Assembly (NCBI RefSeq): GCF_001667075.1
Contig: NZ_LZIL01000005.1
Location: forward strand, 62,001-126,000
DNA: 64,000 bases
From: Mycobacterium sp. 852014-52450_SCH5900713
GTDB lineage: Bacteria > Actinomycetota > Actinomycetes > Mycobacteriales > Mycobacteriaceae
Direction: 5' to 3'
In this document: positions 41,429 through 49,808 of the stretch, piece by piece
Layout of the letters: every line of letters starts with the position of its first letter
How positions within the stretch are numbered: position 1 is the stretch's first letter
Translations under genes and position numbers: made by a program
The notes under the pieces: generated by a model
Database searches by the model: none
What the model was told of the DNA's origin: nothing
Seen by the model: the letters and a program-made list of their open reading frames with translations, nothing else

Positions 41429-42606
41429 CCACCGACAACACACAGCCCAAGCAGCGCGGCGACCGCACCGACAGCTCGATCAAGCGCCTATCGAACGGCA
41501 AGGGATGGCGGGCGCGGCCGACGCTAGGCACCGATCCGGTGACCGGCAAGCAGGTCCGGCCTACCAAGGTGTTTCGCACCAAGGGCGAGGCTCAGCAGTG
41601 GGTGACCGAGCAGCGCCAGCAGTGGGCGTCGGCGACGTGGGCACCGAAGTCGGTCCAGACGTTCGATGAGGTCGCCGACCACTGGCTCAAGCTGCGCGCG
41701 GCTGACCCGTCGATCGGGCCGAACACCGTTCGCGCAGATCGCGAGTCGCTGGCCTACGCGCGCCGGGCGTTCGGTGCGGTGCCGGTCCAGAAGCTCACGC
41801 CGGCCGCGCTGGCGGATTGGTCGGCCGCGCTGACCGGTAGGGGTGGCAAGGCGCTAGCACCGGCCACCAAGCGCCGCGCGATCGTCCGGCTCAAATCGGT
41901 GATGGCACACGCGAAACGGATGCGCTGGTTGACCTATGATCCCTCGGCGGATCTCGACTCGCCCGAGCAGAAGTCGGTCACCGCCACCGCCGCCGAAGAC
42001 ATCTGGACGCCGGCGCAGATGGGCAAGTTTCTCGATCACGTCGCGCCCCACCGCCTCGCCGGGTGCTTCGCGCTCACGCTGCTCGGGCTGCGGCGCGAAG
42101 AGGTCGGCGGGCTGCGGTGGTCGGACCTCGACCTCGATGCCGGCGCGCTGCGCATCCGACAGGCTCGGGTCGACGTCAACGGGCGCGACACGATCGTGCC
42201 GACCAAGACCGACCGCAGTGCCCGTGATCTGCCGCTGCCGCCGCGCGAGCTGGCAATGCTCAAGGCCATGCGCACGGCCCACCTGCGCGAGCGCCTAGCC
42301 GTGGGCGCGCCGCTCGCTGACGGCGACCTGTTACTGTCGCGAGCCGACGGCACACCGTTGCCGGTGCGCGACTACAGCCGCGAGTTCACCGCTCAGCGCA
42401 AAGCTGCGGGGCTCAAGGCGATCCCACTCGGAAAGCTGCGGCACTCCAACATCTCTCGGATGCGCGCGGCGGGCATCGCCGCCGATGTGGTCGCCGCCTG
42501 GCACGGCCACACCGAGCGCATGACGCAGGCCGTCTACGGGCGCGTAACCGACGACCGGCTCACCGCCGCGTCGGCGGTGCTCTCGACAGCGATAGGACAG
42601 AGTTAG
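41425..42606 (+). CDS. Tyrosine recombinase (phage integrase)
   Basis: A 393-aa integrase: N-terminal AP2-like arm-binding domain (LSNGKGWRARPTLGTDPVTG), SAM-like core-binding domain, and a catalytic domain with Arg in LLGLRREEVGGLRW near 220, Arg-His in GKLRHSN near 337, AWHGHTERM, and Tyr in AVYGRV near 370. The first His of the usual HxLRH box is Gly (GKLRH). It lies beside attR and should catalyse recombination at tRNA-Ala. The last roughly 40 bp are repeated at 43859. Confidence 0.93.
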   Translation: MTTDNTQPKQRGDRTDSSIKRLSNGKGWRARPTLGTDPVTGKQVRPTKVFRTKGEAQQWVTEQRQQWASATWAPKSVQTFDEVADHWLKLRAADPSIGPNTVRADRESLAYARRAFGAVPVQKLTPAALADWSAALTGRGGKALAPATKRRAIVRLKSVMAHAKRMRWLTYDPSADLDSPEQKSVTATAAEDIWTPAQMGKFLDHVAPHRLAGCFALTLLGLRREEVGGLRWSDLDLDAGALRIRQARVDVNGRDTIVPTKTDRSARDLPLPPRELAMLKAMRTAHLRERLAVGAPLADGDLLLSRADGTPLPVRDYSREFTAQRKAAGLKAIPLGKLRHSNISRMRAAGIAADVVAAWHGHTERMTQAVYGRVTDDRLTAASAVLSTAIGQS

Positions 42607-42607
42607 G
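42564..42607. repeat. Integrase 3'-end repeat, copy 1 (in the gene)
   Basis: These 44 bp, including the integrase stop codon, recur at 43859-43902 with one mismatch. The two copies bracket the PLD-like cargo gene. Confidence 0.85.
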
Positions 42608-42702
42608 GGAAACAGCCCGACCCAGGGGCTTGCTGACGACTTTTCACCACCTGATGACCCAAACAAAACACACCACAAGCGCGCCACAACGGCTCTGAAA
42701 AG

Positions 42703-43641
42703 CTATTGGGGTTCTTGCCGCTCCTCGCTGCCGCCGTCATCCGCGTCGCTCTCCTCTTCCTCGTCGGATACAGGCCGCGGCCCTATGAGCGTTGCTTCCT
42801 CCCAAAGCCGCTCGTAGGTATCCCGCAGAGTTTCGCGCGCAGGCGACGGAATCGGCACTAGGACCGTAGTCGTCTTCCCAACACCGTTCAGGGAAGTACC
42901 AAGCATGAACGCACTCTTGTCTTCTGCGAACACATACCGGTCATGCAGGCCGCCGGACTCTCTCAGCTCCACCCGGCGCGCCAGACTCGGGCTGTCGAGA
43001 TAAGTCCGCATCGCCGGAAGTACGCCCTTACCAGTTTTCGGCGACACGAGCACCCGCGTTAGGTGCGTGTTCATCACGACCATGTGCAGAACGTCTAGTT
43101 TCAAATACGGGTCGACCAGATACCCGGCTCCTGCGTTGGCGAGTTGCCCCACCATCAGCGGGTAAGCCAGGGGATCGCCGTTGCCCAAAACCACAACACT
43201 CACATCGTCTTCGGTCGCGGCTTCTCTCTCACGATCCCGTAGCAGCGCGTTTCCAATGTCGGTAAGCCGCAACCGAGAATCCTCGCCCGAATCAGTCACT
43301 TTCTCGAGCCATCCCAGATACACCAGGTGGTCGATGACAGACTCGGCAGCCTTAATCAGTTCCCGTGACGTGCCCTCGTCGTAGAACACGCCCGCCAGCT
43401 TTGCGAACGACCTGACGTACTGAGAATAGGTCGTGTCGATCATCCGGGTAAGGGCACTCACCTGTCCCAGTGCCCCCAACGAGCTGATGGGGCCACGCTG
43501 GAAGGTGCGGTACTCAGCCGGGGCAGGGATAGGCCGCTTCCGCCACAACGTCACCTCTGCGGCCTTCGGGCTGTACCCGCTGCGGTTACATGCCGCGATG
43601 AAGCCCAGCACCGCGTATTGCTCTTCCGAGAGGATATCCAC
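42703..43641 (-). CDS. PLD-like domain protein, candidate defence cargo
   Basis: About 312 aa. The N-terminal half is helical with a winged-helix-like section (GYSPKAAEVTLW, then ESVIDHLVYLGWLEKVTDSG and LRLTDIGNALL). The C-terminal half resembles a degenerate phospholipase D-like module: LHDRYVFAEDKSAFMLGTSL with His/Asp near 231, then GVGKTTTVLVPI. Such modules occur in anti-phage and abortive-infection proteins. It ends with an acidic tail. GTG 43641 is a tentative start. It lies between integrase and attR, flanked by a duplicated integrase end, so it was inserted as cargo. Confidence 0.6.
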   Translation of the reverse strand: MDILSEEQYAVLGFIAACNRSGYSPKAAEVTLWRKRPIPAPAEYRTFQRGPISSLGALGQVSALTRMIDTTYSQYVRSFAKLAGVFYDEGTSRELIKAAESVIDHLVYLGWLEKVTDSGEDSRLRLTDIGNALLRDREREAATEDDVSVVVLGNGDPLAYPLMVGQLANAGAGYLVDPYLKLDVLHMVVMNTHLTRVLVSPKTGKGVLPAMRTYLDSPSLARRVELRESGGLHDRYVFAEDKSAFMLGTSLNGVGKTTTVLVPIPSPARETLRDTYERLWEEATLIGPRPVSDEEEESDADDGGSEERQEPQ

Positions 43642-43858
43642 GTTCCGGATACTACGGTTCCGCCGAGCGTCCAACCTGGCCTTCGCCAATGGGTCGGGAT
43701 CAACCCGAACCAAGGCGCGGCATCCCCACCTCCCCAATCGGGTTCAACAGGTTGCGGGCCAACGCCAGGATCTCGGACCACTTCGTTGGCAACCTCTATG
43801 TGCCACTCGGAAGCTAGATCCAGCATCGGACCGTACTTCGCGCCAACTCCCCGCTGTT

Positions 43859-43902
43859 CGCCGCGTCGGCGGTGCTCTCGAAAGCGATAGGACAGAGTTA
43901 GG
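43859..43902. repeat. Integrase 3'-end repeat, copy 2 (remnant)
   Basis: Reads in the + direction as the last residues of an integrase (SAVLSKAIGQS, stop), matching 42564-42607 at 43 of 44 bases. No integrase body precedes it. It is a scar of recombination with another element or of a cargo-module insertion. Confidence 0.85.
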
Positions 43903-43940
43903 ACATTCGGCGACAAACCGAGACCGACCGCAAAATGACC

Positions 43941-43971
43941 GAACGGCCCTGATCAGAGGTCAGAGCCGTTC
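43941..43971 (-). terminator. tRNA-Ala terminator hairpin (element-derived)
   Basis: On the minus strand GAACGGCTCTGA, a 7-nt loop and TCAGGGCCGTTC form a 12-bp stem (one G-U pair), 9 nt after the tRNA 3' end, followed by a short T-rich run. The element supplies it in place of the native terminator, which stayed beyond attL. Confidence 0.6.
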
Positions 43972-43979
43972 TATGTCAA

Positions 43980-44026
43980 GTGGAGCTAAGGGGACTCGAA
44001 CCCCTGACCCCCACACTGCCAGTGTG
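43980..44026. repeat. attR, 47-bp repeat inside tRNA-Ala
   Basis: Identical to attL at 27242-27288. It covers the tRNA 3' half from the anticodon stem to the discriminator base plus one base. The element thus rebuilt a complete tRNA on integration. Confidence 0.9.
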
Positions 44027-44053
44027 GTGCGCTACCAGCTGCGCCATAGCCCC
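43981..44053 (-). tRNA. tRNA-Ala, anticodon GGC
   Basis: A 73-nt cloverleaf: acceptor GGGGCTA/TAGCTCC (one G-U), D-stem GCGC/GCGC with loop AGCTGGTA, anticodon stem CCACA/TGTGG with loop CTGGCAG (GGC, reading GCC), T-stem AGGGG/CCCCT with loop TTCGAGT, discriminator A. CCA is not encoded. Its 3' half is the attachment site of the element to its left. Confidence 0.96.
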
Positions 44054-44106
44054 AAGTCGTGCCAATCGAAGCTACACCAACCGCCACCCTGGTTCAAAGT
44101 TGCTGT

Positions 44107-45372
44107 TCAGGCCGCCTCGCCGTCCGCTTGGGGCTCCGCCAAGCCGTGCTCCGGATGGATCAGCGTCCGCGTCTCCGGCGCCAGAATCCAACCGGCTGCG
44201 GCGATCACCAGGACAATCCCGCTGATGCCGAAGCCCCAACCGAAGCTCAATTCCTCGGCGGCCCAACCGACCGTCACGGAGCCGACGATGGCACCCAGAT
44301 CGGACAGCATCTGCACCGCCGCCACCGGCATTCCAGCGCGCGCCTCGCTGCCGAGAATGTCCGCCACCGCGGCCTGCATCGGCGACATGAAAACGCCTGT
44401 GGTCGCACCGGATACCGCCGCGGCGACCATGAACGCCGGCAACGACGACACGACTCCCAGTGCGGCGGTCGCCACGCCGGACGTCGCCAGGCCGATGATC
44501 AACAACGTGCGCCGTCCCATTCGGTCGGACAGGTAGCCGCTGGGAACGACGGCCACGGCGTTGCCGGCCGCGAAGGCCGCCAGTGCCACCCCGATCATTC
44601 CGACGCTTTCGCCCATGACGTCGGAGAGAAACAGCGGCACCAGCGCGACGCGCAGCCCAAACGCCGCCCAGCCGGTCGCGAAATTGGCCAACAGCGCTGC
44701 CCAATAGGCGCGGAATCGCAGCGCCTGGCGCATCGTCACCGTGGACCGTGTCGGCGGACGGGGCGCGGCGAGCTCCGAATGCCGCAGGCCATAAAACAAC
44801 ACCGCCGCAACCCCCAGCATCGCGATGCCGTACACGATGAATGGCGCGGTCAACCCCCACCCCGCGGTCAGGCCGCCGACGGCCGGGCCGCCGACCGCGC
44901 CCACCATGAACGACGTGGTGAACAACCCGGCGATCCGTCCGCGCGCATCGGGCGGGCTGATGTGGATCATCAGCCCCAACGCCGAGACGTAAAACATCGT
45001 CGAGCCGATGCCGCTGATGGCCCGGAAAGCCAGTAGTTGCCAATAGGCCTGCGAATACGCGCACGCGATGGTGGACAACGCCACGATCAGCAAACCACCG
45101 ATGTAAATCCGGCGCTCGCCCAACCGCTGCACCAGCACCCCGCTCACCGGGGCAAAACACAACCGGCTCAACGAAAAGACGGTGACCAAGAAAGTCACCG
45201 CCTTGATGCTGACCCCGAAGGTATGGGCGAAAGCGGGCATCGCCGGCGAGATGACGCCATAGCCCAGCGCGACCATGACATTCGCCCAGCTCAGGATCCA
45301 GACTTCGCGCGGCAGCCGCGGAGAACGGGAACCACATTCTCGCGAACGGGTAAGCCTGGGGGAAAGAGTCAC
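44107..45372 (-). CDS. MFS transporter
   Basis: A 421-aa major facilitator with twelve predicted helices. Motif A-like sequences are [15 protein letters not shown] (after helix 2) and [16 protein letters not shown] (after helix 8), and proline/glycine-rich helix 5 includes [15 protein letters not shown]. These features fit a drug/H+ antiporter. Its start overlaps the phosphoglucomutase stop by 4 bp (ATGA), so it is co-transcribed with pgm, though a shared function is not obvious. Substrate unknown. Confidence 0.9.
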   Translation of the reverse strand: MTLSPRLTRSRECGSRSPRLPREVWILSWANVMVALGYGVISPAMPAFAHTFGVSIKAVTFLVTVFSLSRLCFAPVSGVLVQRLGERRIYIGGLLIVALSTIACAYSQAYWQLLAFRAISGIGSTMFYVSALGLMIHISPPDARGRIAGLFTTSFMVGAVGGPAVGGLTAGWGLTAPFIVYGIAMLGVAAVLFYGLRHSELAAPRPPTRSTVTMRQALRFRAYWAALLANFATGWAAFGLRVALVPLFLSDVMGESVGMIGVALAAFAAGNAVAVVPSGYLSDRMGRRTLLIIGLATSGVATAALGVVSSLPAFMVAAAVSGATTGVFMSPMQAAVADILGSEARAGMPVAAVQMLSDLGAIVGSVTVGWAAEELSFGWGFGISGIVLVIAAAGWILAPETRTLIHPEHGLAEPQADGEAA

Positions 45373-46997
45373 CCAATGACTTTATTAACCACCTCGCGCG
45401 CGGCTTCCTGCACCTCCGCCAAATGCTCGGGGCCATTGAAGGATTCCGCGTAGATTTTGTACACGTCCTCGGTGCCGGACGGCCGCGCGGCAAACCATGC
45501 GTTGGCGGTCGTCACCTTCAATCCGCCCAGCGCCGCGCCGTTGCCGGGCGCGGCGGTGAGTTTCGCGGTGATCGGCTCGCCGGCCACCTCGGTCGCGGTC
45601 ACCTGCTCGGGCGAGAGCTTGGCCAGCCGGGCTTTTTGGTCGCGGTCTGCGGGTGCGTCGACCCGCGCGTAGAAGGGTGTGCCGTATTCGGCGGTCAGCT
45701 GCTGGTACCGCTGCGACGGCGTGGACCCGGTGACGGCCAGGATCTCGGAGGCCAGCAGCGCGAGGATGATGCCGTCCTTGTCGGTGGTCCACACCGAGCC
45801 GTCGCGCCGCAGGAACGACGCGCCCGCGGATTCCTCGCCGCCGAACCCGATGGTGCCGCCGATCAGGCCGTCGACAAACCACTTGAACCCGACGGGCACC
45901 TCGACGAGCTTGCGGCCGATGCCGGCGACCACCCGGTCGATGATCGACGAACTGACCGCCGTCTTGCCGACGGCGATGCCCTCCGGCCACGACGGCCGGT
46001 GCGTGTACAGATAGTCGATGGCCACCGCCAGGTAGTGGTTCGGGTTCATCAGGCCGGCGTCCGGGGTGACGATGCCGTGCCGGTCGGAGTCCGCGTCGTT
46101 GCCGGTGGCGATCTGGTAGCGGTCGCGGTTGGCGATGAGCCCGGCCATCGCGTCGGGCGAACTGCAGTCCATCCGGATCTTGCCGTCGTGATCGAGCGTC
46201 ATGAACCGCCACGTCGCGTCGACCAGCGGGTTGACCACGGTCAGGTCCAGACGGTGCCGCTGCGCGATCTCACCCCAGTAGTCGACGCTCGCCCCGCCGA
46301 GCGGATCCGCCCCGATCCGCACGCCGGCCGCGCGGATCGCATCGATGTCGACCACGTTGGGCAGGTCGTCGACGTAGTTGCCCAGGTAGTCGTGCCGCTG
46401 GACGGACTGCAGCGCTCGCGCGAATGGCACCCGCCTCACCCCGGAGCCGTCACGGAGAATTTCGTTGGCGCGCTTGGCAATTGCGTTCGTCGCGTCGGTA
46501 TCCGCGGGGCCGCCGTTGGGCGGGTTGTACTTGAAGCCGCCGTCCGACGGCGGGTTGTGCGACGGCGTCACGACGATCCCGTCGGCCAGCGCTTCGCTGC
46601 GGCCACGGTTGTAGGTGAGGATCGCGTGGCTGATCGCCGGTGTCGGGGTGTAGCGATCGCGGGAGTCGATGACGGCCGCTACATCATTGGCCGCGAGGAC
46701 CTCCAGCGCCGACACCCAGGCCGGCTCGGAAAGGCCATGCGTGTCACGGCCGATGAACAACGGTCCGGTGGTGCCGTGGGCGGTGCGGTATTCGACGATG
46801 GCTTGGGTAATGGCGAGGATGTGGGCCTCGTTGAACGCCCCGTTGAGCGCGGACCCGCGGTGGCCTGACGTGCCGAACACCACCTGCTGTGCGACGTCGT
46901 CGGCATCGGGCTGGATCGAGTAGTAGGCCGTCACCAGGTGAGGCAAATCGACAAGGTCTTCGGGCTGGGCCGGCTGACCGGCGCGGGGGTGGGCCAT
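45369..46997 (-). CDS. pgm: Phosphoglucomutase (alpha-D-glucose specific)
   Basis: A 542-aa alpha-D-phosphohexomutase interconverting glucose-1-phosphate and glucose-6-phosphate. [12 protein letters not shown] is near residue 42, the phosphoserine loop reads [13 protein letters not shown] near 146, the metal loop [10 protein letters not shown] near 300, the sugar loop GFGGEESAG near 380, and a C-terminal phosphate site RPSGTED. ATG 46997 gives the family length. It matches M. tuberculosis Rv3068c by product and neighbours (crcB pair). It would feed on the product of GlgP, which is broken in this window. Confidence 0.94.
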   Translation of the reverse strand: MAHPRAGQPAQPEDLVDLPHLVTAYYSIQPDADDVAQQVVFGTSGHRGSALNGAFNEAHILAITQAIVEYRTAHGTTGPLFIGRDTHGLSEPAWVSALEVLAANDVAAVIDSRDRYTPTPAISHAILTYNRGRSEALADGIVVTPSHNPPSDGGFKYNPPNGGPADTDATNAIAKRANEILRDGSGVRRVPFARALQSVQRHDYLGNYVDDLPNVVDIDAIRAAGVRIGADPLGGASVDYWGEIAQRHRLDLTVVNPLVDATWRFMTLDHDGKIRMDCSSPDAMAGLIANRDRYQIATGNDADSDRHGIVTPDAGLMNPNHYLAVAIDYLYTHRPSWPEGIAVGKTAVSSSIIDRVVAGIGRKLVEVPVGFKWFVDGLIGGTIGFGGEESAGASFLRRDGSVWTTDKDGIILALLASEILAVTGSTPSQRYQQLTAEYGTPFYARVDAPADRDQKARLAKLSPEQVTATEVAGEPITAKLTAAPGNGAALGGLKVTTANAWFAARPSGTEDVYKIYAESFNGPEHLAEVQEAAREVVNKVIG

Positions 46998-47063
46998 GGT
47001 TCTCAATTCTGCCCGTGGCGCACCTCGCTGACTTGTCAGGTACTTTTCTGACGTCCCGGATTC

Positions 47064-47077
47064 ACTTACCGGTAAGT
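47064..47077. promoter_or_regulatory. ACTTACCGGTAAGT palindrome upstream of crcB
   Basis: A perfect 14-bp palindrome 25 bp before the first crcB start and about 67 bp from the divergent pgm start. Its shape suits a TetR-type repressor. No fluoride-riboswitch fold is evident in this 104-bp space. Confidence 0.45.
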
Positions 47078-47101
47078 CCTGGCAAGGGGAAGGGATCGCG
47101 C

Positions 47102-47497
47102 GTGGCACACGACTATCGCGAGTTGGCCGCGGTTTTCGCCGGCGGGGCGCTGGGTTCCCTCGCCCGGGCCGGCCTGGGCACGCTCGCCGCGGGTGATCCA
47201 GCGAAATGGCCGTGGCCGACGTTCACGGTGAACATCGTTGGCGCCTTCCTGCTGGGGTACTTCACCACCCGACTGCTCGAGCGATTGCCGCTGTCGAGTT
47301 ACCGGCGCCCCCTGCTGGGCACCGGATTGTGCGGCGGGCTCACCACGTTCTCCACGATGCAGGTCGAGACGCTGAGGATGATCGAGCACGGCCATTGGAC
47401 GCTGGCCGCGGGCTACACCCTCACCAGCATCACCTTGGGCTTGCTGGCGGTGCACTTGGCCACCAAATTGGTGCGCCGGGTACGGATCCGCGGATGA
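47102..47497 (+). CDS. crcB: CrcB/Fluc fluoride channel, first subunit
   Basis: A 131-aa four-helix membrane protein of the CrcB/Fluc family, which lets F- leave the cell. [27 protein letters not shown] (the conserved Asn) and [13 protein letters not shown] are all present. AAGGGGAAGG precedes GTG 47102. It overlaps the second crcB gene by 4 bp. Mycobacteria carry two unlike subunits that assemble as an antiparallel heterodimer; this corresponds to Rv3069. Confidence 0.92.
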   Translation: MAHDYRELAAVFAGGALGSLARAGLGTLAAGDPAKWPWPTFTVNIVGAFLLGYFTTRLLERLPLSSYRRPLLGTGLCGGLTTFSTMQVETLRMIEHGHWTLAAGYTLTSITLGLLAVHLATKLVRRVRIRG

Positions 47498-47877
47498 CGG
47501 CGGGCGCGGTCACGACGGCTGCGGTATGGGCTGGGGTCGCGCTGATCGGCGGCGTCGGGTCGGTGCTGCGCTTTGTGGTCGACCGCGCGGTGGCCCGCCG
47601 GGTCGCCCAATCCTTTCCGTTCGGCACGCTGGTCGTGAACATCAGCGGCGCCGCGCTGCTCGGATTTCTCGGCGGCCTGGTGCTGAGCAAGGAGGCGGCC
47701 CTGTTGGCCGGCACCGCCTTCGTCGGCGCCTACACCACGTTTTCCACCTGGATGCTGGAAACTCAGCGGCTCGGCGAGGAGCGACAGGTGCGCGCGGCGT
47801 TCGCCAACATCGTCGTCAGCGTCGTGCTCGGTGAGGCGGCGGCGCTCCTCGCGCAGTCGATTGCCGAGCGGCTTTGA
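47494..47877 (+). CDS. crcB: CrcB/Fluc fluoride channel, second subunit
   Basis: A 127-aa partner subunit: [30 protein letters not shown] and [14 protein letters not shown] include the Asn and Thr-Thr-Phe-Ser motif lining the pore. ATG 47494 overlaps the previous stop (ATGA), ensuring equal production of both halves. It corresponds to Rv3070. The stop is 1 bp from the convergent acyltransferase gene. Confidence 0.92.
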   Translation: MTAGAVTTAAVWAGVALIGGVGSVLRFVVDRAVARRVAQSFPFGTLVVNISGAALLGFLGGLVLSKEAALLAGTAFVGAYTTFSTWMLETQRLGEERQVRAAFANIVVSVVLGEAAALLAQSIAERL

Positions 47878-47878
47878 G

Positions 47879-48496
47879 TCACCCCTGGGGAACGTCGTCG
47901 GGCGTCCGGGGCAGCACATAGAGCGCCATCCGCCGGTTCGACATGTCGTGCTCGCCGAGGAATGCGCAGCCGCCCCGCTCGCAGAATTTGCGCGCCAAGA
48001 CATTGCGGTGGTCGGGATCGAACATGATGCGCCGACATCGCGGATCAAGGCCCAAGATGCTGCCCACCAAATGCGGCAGCAGGTAACTGACGTGTCCCCG
48101 CTTGATGTAATCCAAATCGGCCACCGCGACATGCAGACCCAGATCGTGCGCATCGTAATCGTACCGAGTGGCGATGGAATCCTTTGCCGCTCGGTACAAT
48201 TCGATGTAAGCGCGGTCCGTTCCATCGAGCGTCGCGATGAGTGGGCGGGAGAAGCCGCCTCGGAGCTGCGCCCGCAGATAATTACGCCAGCGCGTCATCG
48301 GCCACGCGGACTCCCACGCTTCCACCAGGTGCGGCCGGTTCATCCACTCGGCGATCATCTCGGCGTCGGCGTCCGGGTCGACGAGACGCAAACCGTACGG
48401 CTCGGGCAATGTGGGTATCGGCGGCGGCGGGACGGCGCGCACCTCGTCGGGGATGTCGGTCAATTCCCGCGGCAGTAGGGGATCCGCCTCGCTCAT
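47879..48496 (-). CDS. mbtK: MbtK-like lysine N-acyltransferase (GNAT)
   Basis: A 205-aa GNAT-fold enzyme closely resembling MbtK (Rv1347c), which acylates the lysine of mycobactin with a long chain. AEWMNRPHLVEAWE, LYRAAKDSIATRYD, DLGLHVAVAD, CRRIMFDPDHRN and EHDMSNRRMALY correspond well, and length is similar (210 aa). The His and Asp of the siderophore-acylating pocket appear kept. Unlike M. tuberculosis it sits alone between crcB and an LLM gene, overlapping the latter by 4 bp. It could be the main MbtK or a paralogue. Confidence 0.8.
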   Translation of the reverse strand: MSEADPLLPRELTDIPDEVRAVPPPPIPTLPEPYGLRLVDPDADAEMIAEWMNRPHLVEAWESAWPMTRWRNYLRAQLRGGFSRPLIATLDGTDRAYIELYRAAKDSIATRYDYDAHDLGLHVAVADLDYIKRGHVSYLLPHLVGSILGLDPRCRRIMFDPDHRNVLARKFCERGGCAFLGEHDMSNRRMALYVLPRTPDDVPQG

Positions 48497-49368
48497 GCCG
48501 GTGCCGCCATCGTCCACTGCTCTGCCAGCTCCGAGACCCATTCGGCAGCCGCATCGGGCCGGTCCGGCGGCGCTGCGACGAGAACCAATTCGTCAACGCC
48601 CAACTCGGCGAGGGCGCCGATATCAGCAACGCCCGGATCGCGCAGCGCCACCGCCAGCCGCAGCTGCCCATGATCCCGCCCCGCCTCGGCACACAGCTGC
48701 TCCAGTTTGGCGATGCGGTCCCGGACGGCCCCGACGCCGTCGATGTTGAACCCGTACCAGCCGTCTCCCCACGTCGCCACCCGGCGCAGCGCCGAATCGC
48801 TATTGCCCCCAACCACGATCGGGATCCGACGATCGTGCACCGGCTTGGGGTTGACACGAATGGCATCGAAGCAGACGAAATCACCGTCGAACGAAGCGAC
48901 GTCGTCACGCCATAACGCGCGCATCGCCGCAACGTATTCGGCGGTCCGCGCTCCGCGATGGGCGAAAGGCACTGAAAGCGCGGCGAATTCCTCCTTCGAC
49001 CACCCGACACCGATGCCCAATGCCAACCGTCCGCCGCTGAGCCGATCCAGGCTGGCGGCCTGCTTGGCCACCACCACCGGATTGTGTTCGGGCAGCAGGA
49101 GCACGCCCGTCGCCAGTCCGATCCGAGACGAGGCGGCGGCGGCGAAGCTCAGCGCGATCATCGGATCAAGCCAGTCCGCTTGTGCGGGAACAGCGATGAC
49201 GCCGTCATCCGAATAGGGATAGCGAGAGGCGGGCCGGTCGACCATGACGACGTGTTCGCCGACCCACAGCGTGGCGAAGCCGCAGTCGTCCGCCGCTGAC
49301 GCGACGGCATCGATCACCGCGCGGTCGGCGCCGGCACCGATTCCCAGGGCGTGCAATCCCAGCCGCAT
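48493..49368 (-). CDS. LLM class F420-dependent oxidoreductase
   Basis: A 291-aa luciferase-like TIM-barrel enzyme. FATLWVGEHVVMVDR, IGLATGVLLLPEHNPVVVAK, GRLALGIGVGWSKEEF and RIPIVVGGNSD are typical of F420-dependent LLM oxidoreductases (TIGR03619-like). It binds reduced coenzyme F420; substrate unknown. Syntenic with Rv3072c. It starts a two-gene unit with the MbtK-like gene (ATGA). Confidence 0.9.
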   Translation of the reverse strand: MRLGLHALGIGAGADRAVIDAVASAADDCGFATLWVGEHVVMVDRPASRYPYSDDGVIAVPAQADWLDPMIALSFAAAASSRIGLATGVLLLPEHNPVVVAKQAASLDRLSGGRLALGIGVGWSKEEFAALSVPFAHRGARTAEYVAAMRALWRDDVASFDGDFVCFDAIRVNPKPVHDRRIPIVVGGNSDSALRRVATWGDGWYGFNIDGVGAVRDRIAKLEQLCAEAGRDHGQLRLAVALRDPGVADIGALAELGVDELVLVAAPPDRPDAAAEWVSELAEQWTMAAPA

Positions 49369-49388
49369 CGCCCGATCGTCTCACGCGT

Positions 49389-49745
49389 TCAGCGGCTTTT
49401 CAGCAGCTCCGCGAGAACGGCCGCCTGGCTGATGTCCGTATCGCGGGTCGCGGTCACCAGGGTGAGAACACCGCGCCCGGTAAGCCTCCGCAGCTCCTCC
49501 AGCGCCGCGTTACCCCGCAGTTCCGCCCTGTACCGCGAGGCGAATTCGTCGAATCGTTCGGGCCGGTGCTGATACCACTCGCGCAGGTCCTTCGAAGGTG
49601 CGACCTCCTTGCACCAGATACCCACCCGCGGGTCCTCCTTGCGCACTCCGCGCGGCCAGACTCTGTCGACCAGCACGCGCTGACCCTCGTCTGGGGTGAC
49701 GTCTTCGTAGACTCGCGCCACCCGGATCCGACTCTTGGCGCTCAT
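49389..49745 (-). CDS. DUF488 family protein
   Basis: A 118-aa DUF488 protein: VARVYEDVTPDEGQRVLVDR, then VWPRGVRKEDPRVGIWCKEV, WYQHRPERFDEFASRYRAEL and TLVTATRDTDISQA. The fold is phosphatase-like/rhodanese-like but lacks proven activity. ATG 49745 chosen by length. Syntenic with Rv3073c and divergent from the 13E12 gene, 55 bp apart, so its promoter may also feel the LexA site there. Confidence 0.88.
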   Translation of the reverse strand: MSAKSRIRVARVYEDVTPDEGQRVLVDRVWPRGVRKEDPRVGIWCKEVAPSKDLREWYQHRPERFDEFASRYRAELRGNAALEELRRLTGRGVLTLVTATRDTDISQAAVLAELLKSR

Positions 49746-49792
49746 ACTCGCCAGCGTAGCCACGCACGCGTTGTCAGTGACCCCATTTATTA

Positions 49793-49808
49793 TCGAACTT
49801 ATGTTCGA
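49793..49808. promoter_or_regulatory. LexA SOS box overlapping the HNH gene start
   Basis: TCGAACTTATGTTCGA fits the mycobacterial SOS box TCGAAC-N4-GTTCGA exactly. The ATG start codon (49801-49803) of the 13E12 gene lies inside it, so LexA would block initiation directly. The orthologous Rv3074 is a known LexA-regulon member in M. tuberculosis. Confidence 0.9.

Larger units (their letters stand above)
27242..44026. mobile_element. Integrated phage-satellite-like element in tRNA-Ala
   Basis: This 16.7-kb element is bounded by 47-bp direct repeats in tRNA-Ala and encodes its own tyrosine integrase next to attR. Contents: cargo at attL, packaging and structural genes (large terminase, small-terminase-like, HEAGH protease, structural-type protein), a serine resolvase, a replication protein with iteron-like DNA, and an excisionase/regulator switch. 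No tail, portal of recognised type, holin or lysin was found, so it cannot make a complete virion alone. Capsid-forming phage-inducible islands and the smaller mycobacterial phiRv elements follow similar logic. The satellite label is inferred. Confidence 0.85.

Noticed and set aside
46998..47101. Fluoride riboswitch before crcB
   Set aside because: The space is only 104 bp and I could not recognise the conserved pseudoknot elements; a palindrome occupies it instead.
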